From NCBI RefSeq assembly GCF_000970455.1, contig NZ_LAJG01000042.1, positions 186,001 through 250,000 of the forward strand: DNA of 64,000 nucleotides, read 5' to 3'. Positions 46,695 through 54,225 of this stretch are shown here, piece by piece. A program made the translations under genes and the position numbers. The number at the start of each line of letters is the position of its first letter. Position 1 is the stretch's first letter. The notes under the pieces are model-generated. The model searched no databases. It worked only from the letters and a program-made list of their open reading frames with translations, and was not told where the DNA came from. The stretch comes from Devosia soli. GTDB lineage: Bacteria > Pseudomonadota > Alphaproteobacteria > Rhizobiales > Devosiaceae.

Positions 46695-47420
46695 TTGGAC
46701 GCCACTTCATTCGGCGGACTTCAGATGCTTGCCTTGGCCGAACCCTATCTGCGCGCCATAGCCGATGCGCGCACGGACGCGCGCTATATCGCCATATTGG
46801 GCCAACTCGCCCAGGACTTCGGCTTTCGCAGCGCCTTCACACTCGAGTATAGCGACGAGCACCTGAACGTCCGGCGCGTGCTCGACAGCGATTCGCGCCG
46901 CGCCGTCTGGTGGGGCGAGTATCTCGATAGCGGCCTTCGAAAATCGCCTGACTATCTCAAGGCCATTTCCGAACAGGCCCCGGTCCACAGGGCCGATGGT
47001 TCGCGGTTTGCGGGGCCGGGCGATCCGCTCTTTGCATTCAGCCGGCGCATGGACCTCGTCGATATCACGACCGTCACGGTCAGCCATGATCATCGCGTCA
47101 TCGGCATAGCCGGGCTTTGCGGCACGGTCGAGCTTGATGTGCGGCAGCAGGGCGCCTTGCAGCTCGTCGTTTATTCGCTCTTCGCCCAGATCCGCGGCGA
47201 CCGGAAGACCGGCATCGTTACGCCGCCCGAGGCGCTGACTCCACGGGAAAAGGAAGTCATCGCGCTCAGCGCCGAAGGCATGACGTCGATCGAAATCGCC
47301 GAGCGCCTGGGGCTTTCGGCGCGGACGGTCAATCAGCACATGGACAATATCGCCGACAAGCTCGGCACCAAGAACCGCGCCCATACCGTGGCTGAAGCGG
47401 TGCGCCACCGCATGTTCTAG
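46695..47420 (+). CDS. LuxR-family regulator with autoinducer-binding-like domain
   Basis: The 241-residue protein has an N-terminal autoinducer-binding-like domain (about 15-160) and a C-terminal LuxR helix-turn-helix (LTPREKEVIALSAEGMTSIEIAERLGLSARTVNQHMDNIADKLGTKNRAHTVAEAV). The sensor has a WWGEYLDSG stretch like the W-x-x-x-Y of LuxR proteins, but the usual Asp-Pro pair reads Ser-Pro. No luxI synthase is in the window, so it looks like a LuxR solo. It overlaps the convergent tadA gene by 4 bp. Confidence 0.85.
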   Translation: MDATSFGGLQMLALAEPYLRAIADARTDARYIAILGQLAQDFGFRSAFTLEYSDEHLNVRRVLDSDSRRAVWWGEYLDSGLRKSPDYLKAISEQAPVHRADGSRFAGPGDPLFAFSRRMDLVDITTVTVSHDHRVIGIAGLCGTVELDVRQQGALQLVVYSLFAQIRGDRKTGIVTPPEALTPREKEVIALSAEGMTSIEIAERLGLSARTVNQHMDNIADKLGTKNRAHTVAEAVRHRMF

Positions 47421-47866
47421 CGGAGAGTCTTGAAAAAGCTGGTCAAGAGCGCCTCGGCGCGCGAGGCCGATAGGCCGCCGATGATCTCAGGCCGATGGTG
47501 GCACGTCGGCTGGTCGAAGAGCCGGATACCGTTTTCGACCGCGCCTGCCTTGGTGTCCTCCGCCGCAAAGTACACTCGCCGCAACCGCGCATGGGCAATG
47601 GCGCCCGCACACATCGCGCAGGGTTCGAGCGTCACATAAAGATCGCAGCCATCGAGCCGCCCGGTGCCGCGCACCGCCAGCGCTTCGCGGATTGCCATCA
47701 TCTCTGCATGCGCCGTCGGGTCGCCCAGCGCCTGCATCTGGTTGCGCGCCGAAGCGAGCACCCGGTCGCCCTCCATGACTACCGCCCCTACCGGTGCCTC
47801 GCCATGCGATGCCGCCTCTTCGGCGAGGCGCAAAGCAATATCCATCGGTGAAGGGTTCTGGGTCAT
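47417..47866 (-). CDS. tadA: tRNA-specific adenosine deaminase
   Basis: TadA converts adenosine 34 to inosine in tRNA-Arg(ACG), which lets it read three codons. The 149-residue zinc enzyme has HAE (His53, catalytic Glu55) in DPTAHAEMMAIREA and the zinc cysteines Cys83 and Cys86 in LEPCAMCAGAI. Length is typical. ATG 47866 and GTG 47875 are both possible; the ATG gives the cleaner N-terminus. It is divergent from mutL. Confidence 0.94.
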   Translation of the reverse strand: MTQNPSPMDIALRLAEEAASHGEAPVGAVVMEGDRVLASARNQMQALGDPTAHAEMMAIREALAVRGTGRLDGCDLYVTLEPCAMCAGAIAHARLRRVYFAAEDTKAGAVENGIRLFDQPTCHHRPEIIGGLSASRAEALLTSFFKTLR

Positions 47867-47974
47867 GGCCTTCACTAGCCCGACACCCGCCCCTGAGCAA
47901 GAATGGGCACAAATCCCGATGCGGGTCGGAAAGTGCTGCAGCTTTCCCTATATTGGCCCCAAGGAGAATCGCCC

Positions 47975-49795
47975 TTGCCCATTCGCCAGCTTCCAGAAGA
48001 CCTGATCAACCGCATCGCGGCCGGCGAAGTGGTCGAGCGACCGGCAAGCGTCGTCAAGGAACTGGTTGAAAATTCCATCGATGCCGGCGCGCACCGCATC
48101 GTCATCGCTACGGCCGGCGGTGGCATCGACCTCATCCGCATCACCGATGACGGCCACGGCATGGACCGGACCGATCTCATGCTTTCTGTCGAGCGGCACG
48201 CGACCTCAAAACTCTCCGTCGACGATCTCGACGATATCCGGACCCTGGGCTTTCGCGGCGAGGCCCTCGCCTCGATCGGCTCGGTCGCCCGCCTCTCCGT
48301 TGCTTCCCGCCCTGCCGATGCGGAATCGGGCCTTATCATCACCGTCGACAATGGCCGCCGTTCCGGCCCCGTCCCGCAGGCGATGAACCGCGGCACGGTC
48401 ATCGAAGTCCGCGATATTTTCGCGCTCATCCCCGCCCGCCGGAAATTCCTCAAGAGCGCCCGCGCCGAAGCTGCCGCTATCACCGACGTGGTCAAGCGCC
48501 TCGCCATGGCCAATCCCGAAATCCACTTCATCCTCGAAGGCAGCGATCGCAATCCGTCCAACTGGCCCGCAGTCTCGGGCGAAGGCGCACTCGCCGCTCG
48601 CCTCGGCCAGGTCATGGGCGGCGATTTCATCGACAATGCCGTGCCGCTCGCCATGGCCCGCCATGGCGTCGTCGTCGCGGGGCTTGCCGGGCTCCCCACC
48701 TATACCCGCGCCAATTCGCTTTCGCAGTTCTACTTCGTCAATGGCCGCTCGGTGCGCGACAAGGTGCTGGTGGGTGCCATCCGCGCTGCCTATGCCGACT
48801 ATGTTTTTAGGGATCGTTTCCCCGTCGTGGCGCTATATCTCGCGGTCGATCCCGGCGCCGTTGACGTCAATGTCCACCCCGCCAAGGCCGAACTCCGCTT
48901 TCAGGATCAGGGCGCCATTCGCGGCGCTGTCATCCGCGCTATCGGCACCGCCATCGCCGCCGCCGGTTTCAAGGCCTCCACCAGCGTTGCCGAAGACATT
49001 CTGGGCGCCTTCACTGCCCCTGAAATGGCCGAAGCGCCCGCCCCGGCCTACGAGCCCGCAACCGGCTTCAATGACGCGCCGCGCGCAACGAGCTACGGCT
49101 ACCGCTCCGAAGCCGCCCCGCTCCATCTCGACCGCGCCCCCGGTCGCCTCGCGGGCTTCACCGCCCCCAGCGGCCGCGTCGAGCCTTTCACCGAACCCGC
49201 CGAGCCAGTCGATTATCCCCTCGGCACGGCCCGGGCGCAGATGTTCGATAATTATATCATCGCCCAGAGTGAGAAGGGCCTCCTCCTCGTCGATCAGCAC
49301 GCCGCCCATGAGCGCCTGGTCTATGAGCGTTTCAAGGCGCAAATGGCCTCGGGCCCCGTCGCGAGCCAGGCGCAACTGATCCCCGTCATCGTCGAACTTC
49401 CTGAAGAGGACTGCACCCGTCTCGAAGACGCCGCGCCCGAACTCGAACGCTTCGGCCTTTATCTCGACCGTTTCGGCCCCCGCGCCATTGCCGTGCGCGA
49501 AACCCCGGCCCTTCTCGGCAATACCGATATTTCCGGGCTCATCCGCGACCTCGCCGATGGCCTTGCCGAATGGGACAGCACGGCCGCGCTCAGCGATCGG
49601 ATGGAAGCCATCATCGGCCGCATGGCGTGCCATGGCTCGGTCCGCTCCGGCCGGCGCCTCCGCGTCGATGAAATGAACGCCCTTCTCCGCGACATGGAAG
49701 CCACGCCCCATTCCGGCCAATGCATCCACGGCCGCCCGACTTATGTGGAATTGAAAAAGGGCGACATCGAACGCCTCTTCGGACGCAGCCGCTGA
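47975..49795 (+). CDS. mutL: DNA mismatch repair protein MutL
   Basis: MutL links mismatch recognition to strand excision. The 606-residue protein starts at TTG 47975, which has AAGGAG at 47961-47966, and gives MPIRQLPEDLINRIAAGEVVERPASVVKELVENSIDAGA, the exact family start; an upstream ATG at 47903 adds 24 unrelated residues. The GHKL ATPase motifs are GHGMDRTDL, TLGFRGEALASIGSV and NGRSVRDKVL. The middle is Pro/Ala-rich, and the C-terminal dimer domain has VDQHAAHERLVYERF. No endonuclease DQHAX2EX4E metal site can be judged beyond that block. Confidence 0.95.
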   Translation: MPIRQLPEDLINRIAAGEVVERPASVVKELVENSIDAGAHRIVIATAGGGIDLIRITDDGHGMDRTDLMLSVERHATSKLSVDDLDDIRTLGFRGEALASIGSVARLSVASRPADAESGLIITVDNGRRSGPVPQAMNRGTVIEVRDIFALIPARRKFLKSARAEAAAITDVVKRLAMANPEIHFILEGSDRNPSNWPAVSGEGALAARLGQVMGGDFIDNAVPLAMARHGVVVAGLAGLPTYTRANSLSQFYFVNGRSVRDKVLVGAIRAAYADYVFRDRFPVVALYLAVDPGAVDVNVHPAKAELRFQDQGAIRGAVIRAIGTAIAAAGFKASTSVAEDILGAFTAPEMAEAPAPAYEPATGFNDAPRATSYGYRSEAAPLHLDRAPGRLAGFTAPSGRVEPFTEPAEPVDYPLGTARAQMFDNYIIAQSEKGLLLVDQHAAHERLVYERFKAQMASGPVASQAQLIPVIVELPEEDCTRLEDAAPELERFGLYLDRFGPRAIAVRETPALLGNTDISGLIRDLADGLAEWDSTAALSDRMEAIIGRMACHGSVRSGRRLRVDEMNALLRDMEATPHSGQCIHGRPTYVELKKGDIERLFGRSR

Positions 49796-50301
49796 TGCTG
49801 TGGTTCACGAGCGACAACCATTTCGCCGACCCGCGCGTCCTCCGCATCGACCGCCGGCCCTTCGCCAACCTGCCCGAGCATGACTCGGCGCTGATCGCCA
49901 ACTGGAACGCCGTCGTAAGACCGGAAGATGAAGTCTGGCACCTCGGCGATTTCGCCCGCGGCACGACCGAAGAGGTCGAAGCGCTCCTTGCCCAGCTCAA
50001 TGGCACGAAGCACCTGATCATCGGCAACAACGATCCGCAAACAACACTCGATGCGAAAGGCTGGGCCAGCATCCAGCACTATGCCGAGCTCACCATCGAC
50101 GGTCAGCTTTTCGTCCTTTGCCACTATCCGTTCCGCACCTGGAACAAGATGGGCAAGAAGTCGATCAATCTCCATGGCCATTCCCATGGCAAGCTGACCC
50201 CAGTCCCGCGCCAGTTCGACGTCGGCGTCGATGCGCAGGATTTTCGCCCCCAGCGCATCGAAGACATCATGGCGCGACCGCGCCGCAAGGCTAAGACATG
50301 A
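49795..50301 (+). CDS. Calcineurin-like metallophosphoesterase
   Basis: The 168-residue protein is a small phosphoesterase with the five metal motifs in order: TSDNHFADPRVL (D-x-H), WHLGDFARG (GDF), IIGNND (GNND), LCHYPF and NLHGHSHGKL (GHxH). Substrates of this small type may be nucleotides or phosphoproteins and are not predictable. The ATG overlaps the mutL stop (TGATG), so the pair is coupled. The next gene starts 4 bp before its end. Confidence 0.88.
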   Translation: MLWFTSDNHFADPRVLRIDRRPFANLPEHDSALIANWNAVVRPEDEVWHLGDFARGTTEEVEALLAQLNGTKHLIIGNNDPQTTLDAKGWASIQHYAELTIDGQLFVLCHYPFRTWNKMGKKSINLHGHSHGKLTPVPRQFDVGVDAQDFRPQRIEDIMARPRRKAKT

Positions 50302-51836
50302 CCTCAGGCATCCACCACGTCACCCTGATCACCGGCAACGTGCAGGCCAATGTCGATTTCTATGTCGGCTTCCTCGGACTTCGCCTCGTCAAGCGTACCG
50401 GCGGCTATGAAGACGCGCGTCAGCTTCATCTCTTTTATGGCGACTATGCCGCCAGCCCCGGGTCGCTCATCACCTTCCTTGTCTGGCAGGGCGGCTCATC
50501 TGGCCAGGCCGGCGCCGGCCAGGTCAGCGAACTCGCCCTCGCCATCGCGCCAGGCTCGATCGGCTATTGGCTCGAACGCGCCCTCACCCATCAGGTCAAA
50601 GTCGAGGGGACAAGCCAGGAATTTGGCGAGACCGTCCTACGCCTTCGCGACCCCGATGGCGTCATCGTCAAACTCGTCAGCGCCAATCTACCAGCGCTGA
50701 CCATGCCCGAAATCGATATTCCCGCCGACCACGCCATCCGCCGCATTCGCGGCGTCACGCTCCTGTCCGAAGTGCAGGAAGAAACCACCGCCTTCCTCAG
50801 CCGCCATTTCGGTTTTCACCCCGGCCCCACCGAAGGCCCGATCCAGCGTCTCGTTTCCGAGGTGGGCGACGTCCTCGATATCCGCGACGCTGCAGGCTTC
50901 TGGCCCGGAGCGCCAGGCACCGGCACCGCCGACCACGTTGCCGTCCGAGCCAACGACGCCGCCGAAGTCGAAGCCACCGCAATCGAATTGCGAAAACTCA
51001 ATTCGAGCCTCACCAATCTCCACGACCGGCAGTATTTCACCTCGCTCTATGTGCGCGAGCCCGGCAATGTCCTGATCGAAGTGGCCAGCGACGGGCCGGG
51101 TTTTACGCTGGACGAGACGCTCGACAAGCTTGGCCAGACACTCTTCATGCCGCCCGACACGCCAGATCCGGAAGCGATGAAGGTGATGCTGCCCCAGTTC
51201 GGCCTGCCCGGCGAAGAGCGTGTCGTTTACCGCGATCTCATCTACAAGCACCGCTTCTTCACACCCGAGGATGCAGACGGCACCACCATCGCCCTCCTCC
51301 ATGGCACCGGTGGCGACGAAACCGACCTCATGCCGCTCGCCCACCGGGCAGCGCCGAAGGCGACTCTTCTCGGCCTCCGTGGTCGCTCGACCGAAAGTGG
51401 TGTCCAGCGCTGGTTCCGGAGTTTTGGCCCTTCGATCTTCGACCAGAAGGATATCCGGTTCGAATCCGGCGCGCTCGACGCCTTCTTCCAAGAAATCCGC
51501 AGCGCCTATCGCCTCGACCCGGAAAAGACCGTGGCCCTAGGCTATTCCAACGGCGCCAATCTTCTCGGCGCCGCCCTGCTGCTCAATCCCGGCTTTGTCC
51601 GCCGCGCGGTCCTGACCCGCCCCGTCATGGTGCTCGATGCGGTGCCGGAGACTGACCTCACCGGCACCAGCGTCCTCATCCTCCTCGGCAAAACCGACGC
51701 CTTCCGCCCTCAGGGCGAAAAGTTGGCGGACGCCCTAAGGAACAGGGGCGCGGAAGTTGGTGTGCGCCTCGTCGCCACCGGCCACGACCTCAGTGACGAG
51801 GACGCGCCAGCGATTGGGGATTGGCTTCTGACCTAA
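50298..51836 (+). CDS. Ring-cleaving dioxygenase (MhqO/PcpA type) fused to an MhqD-type hydrolase
   Basis: The 512-residue protein joins two enzymes. Residues 1-300 are a two-module VOC dioxygenase of the PcpA/MhqO group, opening hydroquinone rings, with likely iron ligands His7 (GIHHVTL), His213 (ADHVAV) and Glu261 (VLIEVASDG), the positions used by PcpA. Residues 315-512 are an alpha/beta hydrolase of the MhqD carboxylesterase type, with the triad Ser417 in GYSNGANL, Asp467 in GKTDAF and His496 in GHDLS. In Bacillus, mhqO and mhqD are separate genes of one operon answering to quinones and thiol stress. Both sites look complete. Confidence 0.86.
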   Translation: MTSGIHHVTLITGNVQANVDFYVGFLGLRLVKRTGGYEDARQLHLFYGDYAASPGSLITFLVWQGGSSGQAGAGQVSELALAIAPGSIGYWLERALTHQVKVEGTSQEFGETVLRLRDPDGVIVKLVSANLPALTMPEIDIPADHAIRRIRGVTLLSEVQEETTAFLSRHFGFHPGPTEGPIQRLVSEVGDVLDIRDAAGFWPGAPGTGTADHVAVRANDAAEVEATAIELRKLNSSLTNLHDRQYFTSLYVREPGNVLIEVASDGPGFTLDETLDKLGQTLFMPPDTPDPEAMKVMLPQFGLPGEERVVYRDLIYKHRFFTPEDADGTTIALLHGTGGDETDLMPLAHRAAPKATLLGLRGRSTESGVQRWFRSFGPSIFDQKDIRFESGALDAFFQEIRSAYRLDPEKTVALGYSNGANLLGAALLLNPGFVRRAVLTRPVMVLDAVPETDLTGTSVLILLGKTDAFRPQGEKLADALRNRGAEVGVRLVATGHDLSDEDAPAIGDWLLT

Positions 51837-52900
51837 GCCGCTTTGGACCCTACATAGCGCGACTGTGGGCGGATCAACCGTCCCTTTTCCACCTGCTCAT
51901 GCGCATGCGCGAGCCAGCCGCCGACGCGACCGGCAGCGAAGACGCCCGTAAATGCCTCACGGGGAAAGCCCAATGCTTCGAGCACGAGCGCGGTGAAAAA
52001 CTCGACATTGGTTTCGAGCGCCCGGTCCGGCTTCTTGGCCTTGAGCAGTTTCAGCGCCTCGCGCTCCACCGCTTCAGCTAGTGCCAGCCGCTCGGCATCC
52101 ATCCCGCCCGCTGCGCCCAATCGCGCCAATGCGGCCTTGAGCGCATCTGCGCGCGGATCACGAACACGGTAGATCCGGTGTCCAAACCCCATCAGCCGCT
52201 CGCCGCGCGCCAATTCCGCCGAAAGCCAGGCCTCGGCATTGCCGGGTCTTCCCACCGCATCGAGCATATCGAGCACCGGCCCCGGCGCCCCACCATGCAG
52301 CGGCCCCTTCAGTGCCCCAAGCGCTGCCAGCACGGCCGATGTATAGCCCGCTCGCGTTGAAGCCACGACCCGCGCCGCAAAGGTCGAGGCATTCAGCCCA
52401 TGGTCCGAAACGGTCACGAGGTAGGCATTGAGCGCCGCAGCGGCTTCGTCGCTGGGCACAGTGCCAGTGAGCATTGCCAGCATATCGGCCGCATGGCCAA
52501 ATTCTGGGTTCGGCGCAATCGCAGCCTTCCCCGCCTTGCGCCGCACCAAAGCCGGGACAAACACAGCCGGTGCCGCGGCCAACAGCAGAGCCGTTGCCGC
52601 ATCCTCGCCATCGGGCAGCCGCGCCATCAACGCGCGCAACCCCTCGGTGATCGACAGCGCCAGGATGCCATCGTCGATCCAGGCTACCACCGCAAAGGCC
52701 CGCAACCGCGCCATGCCCAGCTTCGATTTCAACGTCACTGCCGGCAGCAGGTCGCCGCCAAGCAGACCCAGCACGTCTTCCCACGACTTGTGCCCAGCCA
52801 ACTCCTCGAGCGTATATCCGCAGATCACCAACCGGCCATTCAGCCCATCGACCTCTGACAGTGTCGTCTCGGCAGCAATGACATCATCCAATCCAGACAT
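51833..52900 (-). CDS. Citrate synthase family protein (short form)
   Basis: This 355-residue citrate/methylcitrate synthase-like enzyme condenses an acyl-CoA with oxaloacetate by family. The active-site blocks are SDHGLNAS, GPLHGG (His202), GFGHRIY (His241) and ETNVEFF, where the usual catalytic Asp is Glu300, a change shared by some actinobacterial and rhizobial relatives. It starts 38 bp from a perfect palindrome shared with the divergent HTH-citrate synthase. SD GGAG precedes the ATG at 52900. It is probably not the main TCA enzyme because length and sequence differ from GltA; this is inference. Confidence 0.83.
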   Translation of the reverse strand: MSGLDDVIAAETTLSEVDGLNGRLVICGYTLEELAGHKSWEDVLGLLGGDLLPAVTLKSKLGMARLRAFAVVAWIDDGILALSITEGLRALMARLPDGEDAATALLLAAAPAVFVPALVRRKAGKAAIAPNPEFGHAADMLAMLTGTVPSDEAAAALNAYLVTVSDHGLNASTFAARVVASTRAGYTSAVLAALGALKGPLHGGAPGPVLDMLDAVGRPGNAEAWLSAELARGERLMGFGHRIYRVRDPRADALKAALARLGAAGGMDAERLALAEAVEREALKLLKAKKPDRALETNVEFFTALVLEALGFPREAFTGVFAAGRVGGWLAHAHEQVEKGRLIRPQSRYVGSKAA

Positions 52901-52937
52901 ATTGCGTCTCCTTCGTCTTTGACGCTAGATCGGCTTA

Positions 52938-52961
52938 ATCAAGATTGACGTCAATCTTGAT
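52938..52961. promoter_or_regulatory. Perfect 24-bp palindrome, likely shared operator of the two citrate synthase genes
   Basis: The half-site ATCAAGATTGAC (52938-52949) is followed without spacer by its exact inverse complement (52950-52961). The centre TTGACGTCAA holds a -35-like TTGACG on each strand. A smaller palindrome ATTGATCAAT lies at 52966-52975. The HTH-citrate synthase ATG is 23 bp further on. A dimeric repressor bound here would affect both promoters. Confidence 0.75.
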
Positions 52962-52984
52962 GCAATTGATCAATGTGAGGCGCC

Positions 52985-54133
52985 ATGAGCTGGATATCGG
53001 CCGATCAAGCCCTGAGCCTTCTCGGCACCAAGCCGCAGACGCTCTACGCCAATGTCAGCCGCGGCCGCATCGCCGCCCGCTCCGATCCCGATGATCCGCG
53101 CCGCAGCCTTTATCGTCAGGACGATGTCGAGCGTCTCGCCGCGCGCCAAAAGGGCCGCCGCCCGGCGACAACAGTCGCCGCCGAAAGCATCGCCTGGGGC
53201 GAACCCGTTTTGGAAACGGCGATCTCCACGGTCGCCAATGGCCACTTTTATATTCGTGGTAAGGACGTCGCCGCGCTTGCCAAAACCGCCACGCTCGAAG
53301 ACATGGCAGCGTTCCTCTGGAATGCGCCCGGCCCCGTCGACTTCGCGGCAGTCACCAGCATCGGCAGCAGCGCCGGTCTTATCGCAGCCTATCGTCAGAT
53401 CGCCGAACTCGCCGCCACGCAAATGCCGCCGATCGGCCGCGCCCGCAGCGTACTGATCAAGGACGCAACCCTCGTCGTTTCGCTCGTCGCTTCGGCCATC
53501 ACCGGTGCACGGTCCGGTCCAGTCCACGAGCGCCTCGCCACCCAATGGCAGCGGCCCGACGCCGCAAATAGTCTCCGCTGCGCCCTCGTCCTCTTGTCCG
53601 AACACGAACTCAACGCCTCAACCTTCGCCGCCCGCGTCACTGCCTCGACCGGCGCGCCACTTGCCGCCGCGGTCCTCTCGGGCCTCGCCGCCCTTTCCGG
53701 CCCCCTCCACGGCACCGCCAGCCTCAGCATGGGCGCCCTCATTCGTGACGCCAAGCGCCATGGCGTCGAAGCCGCGGTCTCAAGCCTTCTCCGCCAGGGC
53801 CGCCCGCTGCCCTGCTTCGGCCACCGGCTCTATCCCGATCACGACATCCGCGCGCCGGCACTTCTCGCGACGTTCGAAGTCCCAAAACTTTTCGCTGAAC
53901 TCGCCAAGGTCGGCGAAGCCATGAGCGGAGAGAAGCCCAATATCGACTTCGCCCTCTCCGCCTTGGTCGCCGCTTATGATCTGCCTGAAGATGCCCCGCT
54001 GCAGATCTTCGCGCTGGCAAGAAGCGTCGGCTGGCTGGCCCATGCGCTGGAGCAGATCGAAACCGGCGCGCTGATCAGGCCAAGGGCAAGGTATGTGGGC
54101 GTGCCGACACCCCCACCCAGCCTCCCCCTCTAG
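52985..54133 (+). CDS. Citrate synthase fused to an N-terminal helix-turn-helix domain
   Basis: The 382-residue protein begins with a MerR/excisionase-like DNA-binding domain (SADQALSLLGTKPQTLYANVSRGRIAARSDPDDPRRSLYRQDDVERLAARQ, residues 5-55), then a linker, then a citrate synthase domain (about 70-365). Catalytic residues are kept: His242 in SGPLHGTAS, His280 in CFGHRLY, and Asp321 in KPNIDFA. It could thus be both a regulator and an enzyme. The last residues PTPPPSLPL are encoded by an intergenic repeat that supplies the stop codon. SD GTGAGG lies before the ATG. Confidence 0.83.
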   Translation: MSWISADQALSLLGTKPQTLYANVSRGRIAARSDPDDPRRSLYRQDDVERLAARQKGRRPATTVAAESIAWGEPVLETAISTVANGHFYIRGKDVAALAKTATLEDMAAFLWNAPGPVDFAAVTSIGSSAGLIAAYRQIAELAATQMPPIGRARSVLIKDATLVVSLVASAITGARSGPVHERLATQWQRPDAANSLRCALVLLSEHELNASTFAARVTASTGAPLAAAVLSGLAALSGPLHGTASLSMGALIRDAKRHGVEAAVSSLLRQGRPLPCFGHRLYPDHDIRAPALLATFEVPKLFAELAKVGEAMSGEKPNIDFALSALVAAYDLPEDAPLQIFALARSVGWLAHALEQIETGALIRPRARYVGVPTPPPSLPL

Positions 54134-54215
54134 GGGAGGAGTGGATCGGAACTCCCAAAAATCTCGGCAAACTCGATAGGTCCCTCCCCCTACCAGGGGG
54201 AGGTTAGGTGGGGGT
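54107..54215. repeat. Inverted repeat of the C-rich type (CCCCCACC-CCTCCCCCT)
   Basis: The left arm 54107-54138 and the right arm 54182-54215 are inverted copies of ACCCCCACC-YA-RCCTCCCCCT followed by TAGGGGGAGG. The left arm overlaps the 3' end of the HTH-citrate synthase gene. A related C-rich stretch lies at about 3460-3510. Confidence 0.6.
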
Positions 54216-54225
54216 TACTTCGGCC

